DNA of 64,000 nt from Rhizobiales bacterium TNE-4 (GCA_019083985.1 JAHRCV010000001.1:1054001-1118000); one strand, 5' to 3'; positions 47,925 through 57,803 are shown, counted from the stretch's first letter. Notes: a model not told the origin generated them from the sequence alone. Made by a program: numbers and translations.

Positions 47925-48988
47925 GCCGCGCGCGATCGGGCGACATTCCACGCCGCCGCGATCACCACAATCATCGCCAGAACCTGATGGGCCAGCGCCA
48001 ATGAAATCGGCACGGCGTGGATCAGCGTGACCACGCCGAGTGCGAATTGCAGCAGCACGAGGCCTGCAATCAGTGTTGTGCGCAGTGCTGCGGGGCTCGC
48101 GGGCGTGATCGCCCGCGCCTTCATCGCTGCGATCAACGCCACAGCCAGAACGACGAATGCACCGATCCGATGGTTGAATTGGACCAAGGCGACATTGTCG
48201 GCGAAGTTTTCGATCCATGGCGAAACAGCAAAGAGCGTGTCGGCGGAAGGAACGAAACGGCCATCCATCAGAGGCCACGTGTTGAAAGTCAGCCCGGCAC
48301 GCGAACCGGCGACAAGCGCACCAAGTGCGATTTGAACCAAGACGATGATCAACACGGCGAGCGCCCAGCCGCGCGATGCAGACCGGTCTGGCTTGGGTGC
48401 GGGTGCAAACCGCGCCGTGAACAAGGTCAGCAGCGCGAGAATGATGCTCGCCAGCGTCAGATGCAGCATGAGCTTGATCGGTGCGACAGCGATCATGCCC
48501 GGCTTGAGGCCTGACGCCACCATGATCCAACCGATCGTGCCCTGCAGCCCGCCGAGCCCGGCAATGGCCATCGCCATGAGAAGTTCGCGACCGCGCAAAG
48601 CGCCTGTCAGCGCGAAAACGAAAATTCCAAGCCCGAAGACAACGCCGAGAAAGCGGCCCAACTGCCGATGGCCCCATTCCCACCAATAGATGAATTTGAA
48701 CTCCGCTAAGTCCATCCCGGCATTGAGGAGCGTGTATTGTGGGCTCGCCCGATATTTGTCGAATTCGAGCTGCCAGGCCTGATCGTTGAGCGGCGGCATG
48801 GCCCCGGTCACGGGCCGCCATTCAGTGATCGAGAGACCAGACCCGGTGAGGCGGGTTGCGCCGCCCACCATGACCATCAACACCACCAGGCCGATCATCA
48901 GCATCAACCAACGGCGCACGGCGGCGCGGTTCGCCTGCTTGGCAGGCTGGGCCTCTGAGACAGCGGACGCATGAGACAAGACGGACAT
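47921..48988 (-). CDS. ctaA: Heme A synthase
   Basis: Inner-membrane enzyme that converts heme O to heme A for aa3-type cytochrome oxidase. The 355-residue protein has about eight helices and four conserved histidine sites: EWGHRQLGRF, KLMLHLTLA, FNHRIGAF and LAHQVLA. VGGATRLTGSGLSITEWRPV at the N-terminus is diagnostic. The start at 48988 fits the family; the frame is open to 49108. The cytochrome oxidase genes themselves are not in the window. Confidence 0.96.
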   Translation of the reverse strand: MSVLSHASAVSEAQPAKQANRAAVRRWLMLMIGLVVLMVMVGGATRLTGSGLSITEWRPVTGAMPPLNDQAWQLEFDKYRASPQYTLLNAGMDLAEFKFIYWWEWGHRQLGRFLGVVFGLGIFVFALTGALRGRELLMAMAIAGLGGLQGTIGWIMVASGLKPGMIAVAPIKLMLHLTLASIILALLTLFTARFAPAPKPDRSASRGWALAVLIIVLVQIALGALVAGSRAGLTFNTWPLMDGRFVPSADTLFAVSPWIENFADNVALVQFNHRIGAFVVLAVALIAAMKARAITPASPAALRTTLIAGLVLLQFALGVVTLIHAVPISLALAHQVLAMIVVIAAAWNVARSRAA

Positions 48989-49082
48989 GGGTGACCTGAT
49001 CGACGAATGACGTCCGGACTGATAGAGACTCGGCCGCGCTCGGGCAACGGGCGCCTTTGCCGCAACAGACCAGAAGTCCCCC

Positions 49083-49298
49083 ATGCGCCGCCGTACCCGC
49101 AAGCTCATCGGAGCTGTCGTGATCCTGATCTTCGTCTGCGTCTATGCGCTCGTCGCCATGGCCCTAGCGCAAGGCCGCCTGCAGGAGGCGGCCAAGATCT
49201 GGCAAAACCTCTATTACGTCATCGCCGGGCTTGGCTGGATCCTGCCATTGATGCCGCTGATCAAATGGATGGAACGGCCCGACCCTGACGAGGCCTGA
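49083..49298 (+). CDS. DUF2842 small membrane protein
   Basis: A 71-residue protein with two hydrophobic segments (about 8-30 and 42-62) and short polar ends. The RRRTRKLIG start and GLGWILPLMPLIKWMERPD end match DUF2842, an alphaproteobacterial family of unknown function often found near ctaA. It is divergent from ctaA with a 94-base gap to its start, and its stop abuts the otnK stop. Confidence 0.88.
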   Translation: MRRRTRKLIGAVVILIFVCVYALVAMALAQGRLQEAAKIWQNLYYVIAGLGWILPLMPLIKWMERPDPDEA

Positions 49299-50570
49299 TC
49301 AAGCCATCAGCTTAAGCGCGTCGGCAAAGAAATCTGGCCCGCCGAAATTGCCCGACTTCAACGCGATAAGCATGTCATGGCGGTAGCCGCTGGCACCCAG
49401 CACCGGCACGCCGGCGGCGATCTCAGGGCCGACGACAAAGCCGGGCACGCCCAAACGGTCAACAACCGCACCTGACGTTTCACCACCCGCCACAACGAGG
49501 CGGCGCACGCCCTTCTCAACCAGACGCTCCGCGAGATCGGCCATGGCCTGCTCGATGGCGTGCCCGATTTCAGCCTGTCCGAACCGGCCTTGCAGTGCAC
49601 GGACGCGATCAGGCGTCGCGGTGCTCGCCACCAGAACCGGGCCCTGCGGCAAGCGCTCTGTGGCCCAAGCGACGATCTCGTCGAGATAGGCGGCACGCCG
49701 CTCCATCAGATCAGCGGGATCGAGCCGGAAGACGGGCATGATTTTCTCGGCGGCGGCGACCTGACCGAGTGTCGCCTGCGAACAGCTCCCGGCCAAACAG
49801 GCGGCAGCACTGGCGGGCAAATTGGCAAGCGCAGCACCGGATGCGCCGCCCCTTCCGCGTTTCACAAAGGCCTGCGCCAGTCCAAGGCCCAAACCCGAGG
49901 CGCCAACCGACAGATGCGTATCGGCCGCCACTTCACCGATGGGTGCTAAATCCGCATCAAAGACGGTGTCGACGATGACCGCGCGCACGCCGTCGCGTCC
50001 CATCTCCTTCATCCGCGCTTTAATCGCCGATGCACCCTTGGTGATCGTTGCGAGATCAATCAGGCCAATCTGATTTTTGCTTTGGCGCTGCAAGACACGG
50101 ACGAGATTGGAATCGTGCATGGGATTGAGCGGATGATCCTTCAATGGGCTTTCGTTCAGCGGCACATGGCCAACAAAAAGATTGCCCATATAAACCGTGC
50201 GCTTCGTCTCCGGGAATGCCGGTGTCACGATGATGCAATCATCACCCGTCTTGTCGAGAAGCGCATCCATCACCGGGCCAATATTGCCGCGATCGGTGGA
50301 ATCGAAGGTCGAGCAAATCTTGAAGAGAATATGAGAAGCGCCCTGCCCCTTCAGCCAGGCATAGGCCTCGAGCGACAATGCAACAGCTTTGGCTGGATCG
50401 ATCGACCGGCTCTTGAGCGATAGAACAACCGCATCGACGTCGGGCAAACGATAATCCGCCGCTGGCACGCCAATCGTCTGCACCGTGCGCAGACCCGCCT
50501 TCTTCAACGTGTTCGCGAGATCGGATGCGCCGGTGTAATCATCCGCAATACAACCCAGAACGATGGCCAT
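49299..50570 (-). CDS. otnK: 3-oxo-tetronate kinase
   Basis: Kinase of the four-carbon acid sugar family (former DUF1537), 423 residues. N-terminal GCIADDYTGASDLA and middle FKICSTFDSTDRGNIGPV are substrate-site motifs; C-terminal VVAGGETSGAVVDRLG is the nucleotide site. It would phosphorylate 3-oxo-tetronate at C4 in threonate/erythronate catabolism. It lies 11 bases after otnI on the same strand. Confidence 0.93.
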   Translation of the reverse strand: MAIVLGCIADDYTGASDLANTLKKAGLRTVQTIGVPAADYRLPDVDAVVLSLKSRSIDPAKAVALSLEAYAWLKGQGASHILFKICSTFDSTDRGNIGPVMDALLDKTGDDCIIVTPAFPETKRTVYMGNLFVGHVPLNESPLKDHPLNPMHDSNLVRVLQRQSKNQIGLIDLATITKGASAIKARMKEMGRDGVRAVIVDTVFDADLAPIGEVAADTHLSVGASGLGLGLAQAFVKRGRGGASGAALANLPASAAACLAGSCSQATLGQVAAAEKIMPVFRLDPADLMERRAAYLDEIVAWATERLPQGPVLVASTATPDRVRALQGRFGQAEIGHAIEQAMADLAERLVEKGVRRLVVAGGETSGAVVDRLGVPGFVVGPEIAAGVPVLGASGYRHDMLIALKSGNFGGPDFFADALKLMA

Positions 50571-50581
50571 GGTTATGCTCC

Positions 50582-51358
50582 TCAGCGCGGACGATATTCA
50601 GCGAACCAGCCGAGCCCGTCGACTGTATTACCGGCCGGAATATATTCGCAGCCGATGAAGCCGTCATAACCGAGCCGGTCGAGTTCAGCGAAGAGAAACG
50701 CATCGTTCAACTCTTCGCTCATTGGCTCATGGCGTGAGGGAACGCTCGCCACCTGAACATGACCGATGAGCGGAAACATCGCACGCATCGCCATCACTAC
50801 ATCGCCATGGATGATCTGGCGGTGGAAGATATCGAATTGCAGTTTCACATTCGCAAGTCCGAGCTCTTCAATCAGCGCTGCGGTGAATGGAAAATCGTTC
50901 AGGAAATAGCCCGGCATTCCACGCGCATTGATTGGCTCAAGCAAAATGGAAATGCCGTGTGGCGCAAAAAATTCAGCCGCTTTCTGCACTGAATTTTTGT
51001 AGCTCGCGAGCGCCATCGGATTTTTGCGATCGGCCAATCCGGCCATCATGTGAATTTTCTTGACGCCAGTGGCTTTGGCATAGGGCAACGCCGTTTTGAG
51101 CGCTGCGTCGAAATCAGCGGTCCGTTCCGGCAATGCGGCCAAGCCGCGCTCGCCCTTGGCCCAATCGCCGGGCGGCAGGTTGAACAGAGCTTGCGTCAAA
51201 TTGTTGCGCTGCAACCGTTCCGCAATCGCCTCTGCGGGGAAATCATAGGGAAAGAGATATTCAACCGCCTCGAAGCCGGCGCGCGCGGCTGCATCGAACC
51301 GATCCAGAAACGGCACTTCGTTGAACATCATCGACAGATTGGCGGCAAAACGCGGCAT
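50582..51358 (-). CDS. otnI: 2-oxo-tetronate isomerase
   Basis: TIM-barrel isomerase of the hydroxypyruvate isomerase-like (Hyi) family, 258 residues. MPRFAANLSMMFNEVPFLDRF at the start, EPINARGMPGYFLNDF near 142 and QFDIFHRQ near 175 carry metal and substrate residues of the AP-endonuclease 2-like barrel. Context with otnK and otnC favours 2-oxo-tetronate isomerase over hydroxypyruvate isomerase. It is divergent from otnC. Confidence 0.9.
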   Translation of the reverse strand: MPRFAANLSMMFNEVPFLDRFDAAARAGFEAVEYLFPYDFPAEAIAERLQRNNLTQALFNLPPGDWAKGERGLAALPERTADFDAALKTALPYAKATGVKKIHMMAGLADRKNPMALASYKNSVQKAAEFFAPHGISILLEPINARGMPGYFLNDFPFTAALIEELGLANVKLQFDIFHRQIIHGDVVMAMRAMFPLIGHVQVASVPSRHEPMSEELNDAFLFAELDRLGYDGFIGCEYIPAGNTVDGLGWFAEYRPR

Positions 51359-51471
51359 TCTCGCTCACTCCCCGGCCGGGCCTTGTTATCGGCGGGTATG
51401 GGGCCGCCTTGACCTCTGGCACTGTTCACCGGATACCACCCCTCGTTGAGGGTTGGAAGGGTGCGACGACC

Positions 51472-52143
51472 ATGAGCGAGGCGAAACTGCGCGAAGCGAT
51501 CTGCCGCTATGGCAAATCTCTCTATGACCGCGGGCTGACGCCGGGCTCGTCCGGTAATATAAGCCTTAGGCTAGAGGATGGCGGCTGGCTGGTGACGCCG
51601 ACCAATGCCTCACTCGGCTTTCTGGACCCTGCCAGTATCTCTCGGCTCGACGCGTCCGGGCGGCTTGTCTCTGGTGATGCGCCGTCCAAAGAAATTCCGC
51701 TTCATAGCGCACTCTATGAAACGCGCAGCAGCGCGCGCGCCATCGTCCATCTGCATTCGACCCATTCGGTCGCGGTTTCGATGCTACCGGAGATCGACCC
51801 CAAGGCCGTCTTGCCGCCGATGACAGCCTATTACCTGATGCGCGTCGGCGCGACGGCGCTTGTGCCCTATTACCGCCCCGGTGACCCCGCCGTCGCCGAC
51901 GCAATCAAAGGGCTGGCCGGTCGCTATTCGTCCGTGCTTCTCGCCAATCATGGTCCGGTGGTCGCAGGCGATACGCTCGAAGCGGCCGTCTATGCGACCG
52001 AGGAGTTGGAGGAGACGGCGAAGCTCTATCTCCTCCTGCGCAATCTCAATCCGCGCTATCTCTCACCCCAACAGATCGCCGATCTCACTAAGCATTTTGG
52101 TCTGACGATTCCTGATCATCACGATCACGATCACGACCATTGA
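51472..52143 (+). CDS. otnC: 3-oxo-tetronate 4-phosphate decarboxylase
   Basis: Class II aldolase/adducin-fold enzyme, 223 residues. Metal ligands are in VHLHSTHS (near 95) and LANHGPV (near 160), with the phosphate-binding TPGSSGNIS and KEIPLHSALYE motifs. It would decarboxylate the OtnK product to dihydroxyacetone phosphate. The start at 51472 follows GGAAGGG. The last nine residues (DHHDHDHDH) form a histidine-aspartate tail, unusual for the family and possibly metal-binding. It is divergent from otnI-otnK. Confidence 0.92.
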   Translation: MSEAKLREAICRYGKSLYDRGLTPGSSGNISLRLEDGGWLVTPTNASLGFLDPASISRLDASGRLVSGDAPSKEIPLHSALYETRSSARAIVHLHSTHSVAVSMLPEIDPKAVLPPMTAYYLMRVGATALVPYYRPGDPAVADAIKGLAGRYSSVLLANHGPVVAGDTLEAAVYATEELEETAKLYLLLRNLNPRYLSPQQIADLTKHFGLTIPDHHDHDHDH

Positions 52144-52157
52144 TGAGCGCGGGCTGA

Positions 52158-52559
52158 TTAGTGGAAACCGCGCGCCGCATCGCGGCAGGCGCGCTCGCAT
52201 TCACGGCAGGTTTCAGCACAATGGCGGCAATGCAGATGCATACCGGCGTGACGCTCGCACTCCTCAGCACAGATACGACACGCGACAGCGCACGCATCGA
52301 TCATGCGGCTCACCGTGTCTTGATTGCGACCCGTACGTCTGACCATCAGCGTGCCGGCAGCCATGCAGACATCGGCGCAGTCAAGGTTGCGACGGATACA
52401 TTCCGTCAGGTCTTTCACCATTTCTTCGCCGAGACAGGCGTCAGCGCAGGAATGACACATCGCTGCACATTGGAAACAGGCCTCGATACAAACAGCAATT
52501 GGTTCGAGCACAGCGCCATGAAGGCGTGGATGGCTCGAAAGTATTTCTCGTAAGTGCAT
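52158..52559 (-). CDS. csp3: Cysteine-rich four-helix-bundle copper storage protein (Csp3-like)
   Basis: A 133-residue protein with 18 cysteines, mostly in CxxxC spacings along four predicted helices, plus many histidines. No signal peptide follows the ATG at 52559, which has a strong GGGAGG site, so it should be cytosolic. This matches the Csp3 family of Methylosinus and others, in which about 18 cysteines line a helical core that stores many Cu(I) ions. The frame extends to 52661 but that part is not family-like. No copper sensor or exporter gene is next to it. It ends 15 bases from the opposing otnC stop. Confidence 0.88.
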   Translation of the reverse strand: MHLREILSSHPRLHGAVLEPIAVCIEACFQCAAMCHSCADACLGEEMVKDLTECIRRNLDCADVCMAAGTLMVRRTGRNQDTVSRMIDACAVACRICAEECERHAGMHLHCRHCAETCRECERACRDAARGFH

Positions 52560-52768
52560 GGGGACCTCCCAAGGGTTGCGGGAAGCCAACGCCAGTGCAG
52601 AGCAACGGTTCCGGGCCTGTGCTTGGACGGGTTCGCACTCGCCTCTCCAGAGGCAGTGCATCGTAAGATGGCGTCAGTGATGGGCAAGAAACCGCATGCT
52701 CAGAATGAGCGACGACGTCATAGGGTGCGGAGGCCGAGGGGCCGTTCACGCGACATCGATGTTGAAAA

Positions 52769-52846
52769 TGGTCGGAGCGGCGGGATTCGAACCCACGACC
52801 CCTAGTCCCCCAGACTAGTGCGCTAACCGGGCTGCGCTACGCTCCG
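52769..52846 (-). tRNA. tRNA-Pro (anticodon GGG)
   Basis: A complete 78-base cloverleaf on the minus strand: acceptor CGGAGCG with CGCTCCG, D-stem GCGC with GCGC, anticodon stem CTAGT with ACTAG around CTGGGGG (anticodon GGG), T-loop TTCGAAT, encoded CCA. Confidence 0.97.
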
Positions 52847-52937
52847 ACTAGCCGTGCTTATAGAGATGCCGTCCCTGCTTCGCAACACGCGACAGGTGGT
52901 TTTCGGGGCCTCTGGGCCTATCCTGCAACGCGAAAAA

Positions 52938-53510
52938 TTAGCCGGTCACGCCCGACGCGCTATCCGCCTTGATCATGCCGAGAAGGCGGCGGCATTCGAC
53001 AAGCTCAGCCAACGCGCTTTCAAGCGCGACGCGGCTTTCCGGCCCTAGCCCAGCCGGGCCTTCCGCGAAATCTTCGAACAAGGGCAAGCTCGACAGTCCC
53101 CGCGGCTGCCGCGCCCGCGGCGGTGCTGCGGGTGGAGGGGCCGCCTCTTCTTCAAGCTCAAGCACATCATCGGGGACGGCGGCCACCACCGGCGGTGCTT
53201 TTGCTGGCGGGCTGACGGGCGCTGCGGCGGCGACCATGCCGGTACGGCCGATCGCTTGGACGGCTTTGGGACCGTCCTCTTTCAGGATGCGCTGCACACC
53301 CTTGATCGTGTAGCCTTCGCTATAGAGGAGATGGCGGATGCCCTTGAGGAGATCGACGTCGTCAGGGCGATAATAACGCCGACCGCCGCCACGCTTCAGC
53401 GGCCTGATCTGGCCGAACCGTGTTTCCCAGAACCGCAAGACATGTTGCGGAATATCGAGATCCTCGGCGACTTCGCTGATCGTTCTGAAGGCGTCGGGAC
53501 TCTTATCCAT
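52938..53510 (-). CDS. MerR family transcriptional regulator
   Basis: A 190-residue regulator. Residues about 9-75 form a MerR-type winged HTH ([33 protein letters not shown] and [19 protein letters not shown]). The rest is proline- and alanine-rich, acidic in the middle, with a helical end, and no ligand domain is apparent. I chose the ATG at 53510, preceded by GGAG with normal spacing; a GTG at 53519 would leave no room for that site. It follows ihfA on the same strand, an order conserved in Hyphomicrobiales (plsX-fabH-ihfA-merR). Confidence 0.9.
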   Translation of the reverse strand: MDKSPDAFRTISEVAEDLDIPQHVLRFWETRFGQIRPLKRGGGRRYYRPDDVDLLKGIRHLLYSEGYTIKGVQRILKEDGPKAVQAIGRTGMVAAAAPVSPPAKAPPVVAAVPDDVLELEEEAAPPPAAPPRARQPRGLSSLPLFEDFAEGPAGLGPESRVALESALAELVECRRLLGMIKADSASGVTG

Positions 53511-53541
53511 AACGCTCACTCCGGCTCACGCCGGCGCGGGA

Positions 53542-53856
53542 TTATTCATCCTCGTCGGCGATGTCGATCCCGTTGATGCGCGCTTTGAGAATGTTCGACG
53601 GTTTGAACACCATCACGCGCCGCGGCTCGATCGGGACTTCGATGCCGGTTTTCGGATTCCGCCCGATTCGTTGCCCCTTGTCACGAACGACGAAGGACCC
53701 GAACGAAGAGAGCTTCACAGTTTGCCCCTGCGCGATGCAGTCGGAAATCTCGCGGAGAACGAGTTCAACCAGAGCAGCGGATTCTGTCCGGGACAGACCG
53801 ATCTTCTGGTAGACCGCCTCGCTCAATTCGGCGCGCGTAATTGTCTTCTGCGCCAT
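53542..53856 (-). CDS. ihfA: Integration host factor subunit alpha
   Basis: DNA-bending nucleoid protein, 104 residues, the usual IHF-alpha length. It has [19 protein letters not shown] at the N-terminus, the beta arms with [18 protein letters not shown], where the proline intercalates, and [12 protein letters not shown]. The start at 53856 follows GGAGGGAG; the frame is open to 53907. It lies 108 bases after fabH on the same strand. Confidence 0.96.
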   Translation of the reverse strand: MAQKTITRAELSEAVYQKIGLSRTESAALVELVLREISDCIAQGQTVKLSSFGSFVVRDKGQRIGRNPKTGIEVPIEPRRVMVFKPSNILKARINGIDIADEDE

Positions 53857-53964
53857 ACTCCCTCCGAACCGATTTCCTGTAAAAGAACAAATGCTTGCAT
53901 GGATCACAATGGACGGAGGGGCACGCTAGTGCAACCCGTCCAACGCTGCAAGCGGCAAATGATA

Positions 53965-54942
53965 CTACCAGCGAATGAGCGCCGAACCCCATGTAAACCC
54001 GCCACCCATCGCTTCGATGAGAACGAGTTGACCCTTTTGGATGCGGCCATCACCAACGGCCGTTGCAAGGGCGAGTGGGATTGACGCGGCTGACGTGTTG
54101 CCGTGCAAATCAACAGTAAGCACGACTTTTTCCGTCCCGATGCCGAGTTTCTTCGCGGTTGCATCAATGATGCGGCGGTTTGCCTGATGCGGCACAAACC
54201 AATCGATGTCAGCAGCGGTGAGACCAGTGGCGCGGAAGGATTCTTCGATGGTTTCCGCAAGGTAGTTCACCGCATGGCGAAACACTTCCTTGCCTTCCAT
54301 GCGCAGATGGCCGGTCGTCATGGTCGCGGACGGCCCACCATCGACGAAAAGCTTATCCTTATGGCGTCCATCGGCACGCAGATGCGAGGTGAGTACGCCA
54401 CGATCGGTGAGACCGCCATGGCCCTCATGCGCTTCGAGAATGATGGCACCCGCACCATCGCCAAACAGCACGCAAGTGGTGCGATCATTCCAATCAAGAA
54501 TGCGAGAGAAGGTTTCCGATCCAATGACAAGCGCGCGCTGATGCGAACCTGACTGCAGGAATTTGTCGGCAATAGAGACCGCGTAAACAAAGCCCGAGCA
54601 GACGGCTTGCACGTCAAAGGCGGCGCCCTGCGTGATGCCCAGCTCTGCTTGAACCTGCGTTGCGGTCGCAGGAAAAGTATAGTCCGGTGTCGCCGTTGCG
54701 AGCACAATGAGATCGATGTCGCTGGCTTTCAAACCGGCATTCGACAATGCGTTCTGCGCCGCCAAGGTCGCGAGCGATGACGTCGTCTCGCCCTCCCCCG
54801 CGATATGGCGCTGCCGAATACCAGTGCGCTCAATGATCCACTCGTCGGAGGTATCGATCTTGGCCGCCAATTCCGCATTGGTCACGACGCGTTTGGGCAG
54901 CGCATGGCCGATCCCGGCCACAGTCGAACGGCGGATCGTCAT
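53965..54942 (-). CDS. fabH: Beta-ketoacyl-ACP synthase III
   Basis: Starts fatty acid synthesis by condensing acetyl-CoA with malonyl-ACP. The 325-residue protein has catalytic C115 in [11 protein letters not shown], His in [11 protein letters not shown] and Asn in [15 protein letters not shown]. The start overlaps the plsX stop by four bases. Confidence 0.97.
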   Translation of the reverse strand: MTIRRSTVAGIGHALPKRVVTNAELAAKIDTSDEWIIERTGIRQRHIAGEGETTSSLATLAAQNALSNAGLKASDIDLIVLATATPDYTFPATATQVQAELGITQGAAFDVQAVCSGFVYAVSIADKFLQSGSHQRALVIGSETFSRILDWNDRTTCVLFGDGAGAIILEAHEGHGGLTDRGVLTSHLRADGRHKDKLFVDGGPSATMTTGHLRMEGKEVFRHAVNYLAETIEESFRATGLTAADIDWFVPHQANRRIIDATAKKLGIGTEKVVLTVDLHGNTSAASIPLALATAVGDGRIQKGQLVLIEAMGGGFTWGSALIRW

Positions 54943-56015
54943 GCGAGGGACTCTCCCTTGGGGTCGGCCGCGTCGTTCGATTTCGCGCGGTGGCCGAAGC
55001 TTTCATTCAGGCTTGTGCGGATCTTGGCCATGAGATCGTGCCGAACCATCTCATAACCGAGATCGACTGCCGCGGAGAAGCCCGTGGCGTCCGTCCCGCC
55101 ATGGCTTTTAATGACAACACCATCAAGACCGAGAAAAACCCCGCCATTGACCTTGCGGGGGTCAAGACGGTCCTTCAATTCGGCGAAAGCGGATTTCGCA
55201 AGCAAATAGCCGAGTTTTGACAGAAACGTCCGGCCCATGGCTGCCTTCAAATAGGTGCCAATCTGCTTGGCCGTGCCTTCGGCTGTCTTGAGCGCGATAT
55301 TGCCGGCAAAGCCTTCGGTCACCACCACGTCCACGGTGCCCCGGCCGATATCGTCGCCCTCGACGAAGCCGGCATAGGTCAGCCCAGGCATCTCGGTCTC
55401 GCGCAGGATTTTGGCCGCGAGTTTGACTTCCTCGACGCCTTTCATCTCTTCGACACCGACATTGAGGAGACCCACCGTCGGCTTGGTGATGTCGAACATG
55501 ATCTGCGCCATCGCCGATCCCATGATCGCGAGGTCAACCAGTTGGCGCGCATCGGCCCCAATCGTGGCGCCGACATCGAGCACGATGCTTTCACCTTTGA
55601 TGGTCGGCCAGATGGCCGCAATGGCTGGGCGGTCGATATTCGCCATGGTGCGGAGGCAAAACAGGGCCATCGCCATCAAAGCGCCTGTGTTGCCCGCCGA
55701 GACGGCGACATCCGCCTCGCCCTGCTTCACACTGTCGATGGCGCGCCACATCGAGGATTTGCCGCGGCCATAGCGTAAGGCCTGGCTCGGCTTGTCATCC
55801 ATCTTGATCGCAATGTCGGCATGGATCAGCCGCGACGATGCTTTGAGCGCCGGCAATTGGTTGAGCACCGGCGCGCAGATGGCCTCATCGCCATGCAGCA
55901 GAAAAAACGTATCCGGGTGCTTCTGAAGCGTGAGCGCTGCTCCGGCGAGCACGACTTCGGGGCCATGATCGCCCCCCATCGCGTCGAGCGCGATCCTGAC
56001 CTTGCCTGTCGTCAC
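54939..56015 (-). CDS. plsX: Phosphate acyltransferase PlsX
   Basis: Makes acyl-phosphate from acyl-ACP for phospholipid synthesis. The 358-residue protein starts with [17 protein letters not shown] and contains [33 protein letters not shown] and [17 protein letters not shown], all family signatures. The start is GTG at 56015. It is coupled to fabH. Confidence 0.97.
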   Translation of the reverse strand: MTTGKVRIALDAMGGDHGPEVVLAGAALTLQKHPDTFFLLHGDEAICAPVLNQLPALKASSRLIHADIAIKMDDKPSQALRYGRGKSSMWRAIDSVKQGEADVAVSAGNTGALMAMALFCLRTMANIDRPAIAAIWPTIKGESIVLDVGATIGADARQLVDLAIMGSAMAQIMFDITKPTVGLLNVGVEEMKGVEEVKLAAKILRETEMPGLTYAGFVEGDDIGRGTVDVVVTEGFAGNIALKTAEGTAKQIGTYLKAAMGRTFLSKLGYLLAKSAFAELKDRLDPRKVNGGVFLGLDGVVIKSHGGTDATGFSAAVDLGYEMVRHDLMAKIRTSLNESFGHRAKSNDAADPKGESLA

Positions 56016-56144
56016 AGCTCTTGAAGCCTCGTTACTGGCCGCGCGGGCCGGTCGGCCCGATTCTGGGCACCGGCGCGCAGGCGGGCGGACAATAGCCGAG
56101 CGCTGTCAAAGGGCAAGCTGCAAAGCGGTTCGCCCTGTTGACGT

Positions 56145-56678
56145 CTAGCCCGGTCCCTGACCGCCTTTGAGCTTGGCCAAGGCGGCAAACGGGTTTTCCT
56201 TGCCCGTATCCTCCTCATACCGGAATTCGCCGTCCGCCTTACGCGGATAAGGATCGAGCCCCAAGGAGAGGAACTCGGCTGTTACGGCCCCGACGTCGAT
56301 CCGGCCATTGACGATGGGATCGGGCAGGTCTTCCTCGTCCGCATCGTGGGAGATCGAGGCCTCCGCGGCTCCATCGGCGCTTGCATGTTCCGAAAACCGC
56401 ATCGTCACCGGCTCTTCCACCACGGTTTCGAAGGGTTCGAGCGTCACGACGCAGGTCCGGGTCAAAACAGCGTGCAGCGTGCCACTGAGCTTCACCTGCG
56501 AACCGCGCCGGATAAGGCGGTAATCAGCGGTCAGCGATGTCACCTTCGGCGCGTCGATCCATTGGGCGACGGCCGCGCATTCGGCCGGCGTCGCCTCGAA
56601 ATGCAGATCGAGCCCGCGGTCAGGAATATCGCCGACTGCAATCATGCGACGCAGCGGCAGGTTGTGTGGGTCGGTCAT
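56145..56678 (-). CDS. DUF177 (YceD) family protein
   Basis: A 177-residue YceD/DUF177 protein, linked in other bacteria to 23S rRNA accumulation. RGSQVKLSGTLHAVLTRTCVVTLEPFETVVEEP is the core, and the acidic middle and GLDPYPRK end fit the family. The L32 gene rpmF, which often follows, is not present in the 129-base gap before plsX. The start overlaps the previous gene by four bases. Confidence 0.9.
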   Translation of the reverse strand: MTDPHNLPLRRMIAVGDIPDRGLDLHFEATPAECAAVAQWIDAPKVTSLTADYRLIRRGSQVKLSGTLHAVLTRTCVVTLEPFETVVEEPVTMRFSEHASADGAAEASISHDADEEDLPDPIVNGRIDVGAVTAEFLSLGLDPYPRKADGEFRYEEDTGKENPFAALAKLKGGQGPG

Positions 56679-57226
56679 GTCGGTTCACGCACGAGAATGG
56701 TTGCGGCCTCAGGCCAAGCAATGGCCGCTTGTGAAATGGCGGAAAAGTCTTTTTTCGAAAGCGCTTGGCGGGCGCTATTCACATAACGATTCAGGTCGCG
56801 GCCCGCTACGATTTGCGTTTCGTCGCCCAGCACATTGCGCGCAAGCGCGGTCGCCATGGCCTCGTCGCCCGCGGCGAGAGCGTCGTTATAAGCCTTGGCC
56901 CGGCCCATGAAATGAGAGGCGATCCGCTTCATGCGCTTCGGCACGCTGATATCGCCCACGCCCATCTCGCGCAAAGCGGCATCGAAACGGTTGAAGAGAT
57001 CGTCGACAAAATCCTGCGCGAAATCATCGGCAGGCGGCGGCAATTGTTTCAGCCGTTCAAGCACGAGCACCGCATGCAGCGTCAAAACGTCGAAACGTCC
57101 CTCGACCGTGTCGGGCACGCCCGCCATGGCATAGAAGGCCGGCTGGCGGCTTGCCTCCGTCAGAGATGCGTAGAGTGCATCAAACAGCGCCTGATTGGCC
57201 CGTTTGCGTTTCCAAAACCCGAACAT
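56675..57226 (-). CDS. Ubiquinol-cytochrome c chaperone (CBP3-like)
   Basis: A 183-residue soluble protein of the ubiquinol-cytochrome c chaperone family, related to mitochondrial Cbp3, which helps cytochrome b assembly of the bc1 complex. HAVLVLERLKQL, DDLFNRFDAALREMGVGDISVPKRMKR and GRAKAYNDAL are conserved. The ATG at 57226 (FGFWKRKRANQALFDALY) has a GGAG site; the frame is open to 57451. It is divergent from bamE. Confidence 0.9.
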   Translation of the reverse strand: MFGFWKRKRANQALFDALYASLTEASRQPAFYAMAGVPDTVEGRFDVLTLHAVLVLERLKQLPPPADDFAQDFVDDLFNRFDAALREMGVGDISVPKRMKRIASHFMGRAKAYNDALAAGDEAMATALARNVLGDETQIVAGRDLNRYVNSARQALSKKDFSAISQAAIAWPEAATILVREPT

Positions 57227-57353
57227 CTGCGCTCCGGCCTCCATCCCGTCCGATAAGGCCCAATCTTGCTTTTGCCCGGATCGCGGGTTACGGCATGAAC
57301 AAGGCTGACCGCAACTAAATAGTGCCGGTTTCGCGTTTCGGGAGATGGTTTCC

Positions 57354-57803
57354 ATGACAGAGACGACGTCTTTTCGCCGCCGGGGCCTCTTGCTGGGCCT
57401 GACCGCCATGGCGACGCTCGCCTTGGCCGGATGTGGTGAGCAGACCACCAAGGGTCATATCTTCGACGAGGAACTGGTCGCCAAGATCAAGCCGGGCATG
57501 GATGGTCAGCAGGTCTTGCAGACGATCGGCACGCCTTCGACCGTCTCCACCGTTGGCAATCAGACCTGGTACTACATCAGCCAAGACACGGTGCAACGCC
57601 TCAAATTCATGCCGCCTTCCGTGACGAACCAACGCGTGCTCGCCATCAATTTCACAAAAAATCTGAAGGTTGAGAGCGTCAACAATTACGGGATCGAAGA
57701 CGGCAAAGTGTTCGACTTCTCGAAGAACGAAACGCCGACGGGCGGTGCTGAACTCTCGGTCGTCAAGCAGCTGCTGCGTGCGACCGGGCAAGGCATGCCG
57801 TAA
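57354..57803 (+). CDS. bamE: Outer-membrane assembly lipoprotein BamE (OmlA)
   Basis: A 149-residue lipoprotein of the Bam complex that helps fold outer-membrane barrels. The leader ends at LALAGCGEQ, giving a good lipobox near residue 26. KIKPGMDGQQVLQTIGTPS and WYYISQDT match the SmpA/OmlA domain. I chose the second ATG at 57354 because the GGGAG at 57340-57344 overlaps the first ATG at 57345. A terminator follows. Confidence 0.93.
   Translation: MTETTSFRRRGLLLGLTAMATLALAGCGEQTTKGHIFDEELVAKIKPGMDGQQVLQTIGTPSTVSTVGNQTWYYISQDTVQRLKFMPPSVTNQRVLAINFTKNLKVESVNNYGIEDGKVFDFSKNETPTGGAELSVVKQLLRATGQGMP

Noticed and set aside
56016-56144. rpmF (L32) between DUF177 and plsX
   Set aside because: The 129-base gap has no frame encoding an L32-like protein; in this group rpmF is commonly elsewhere.
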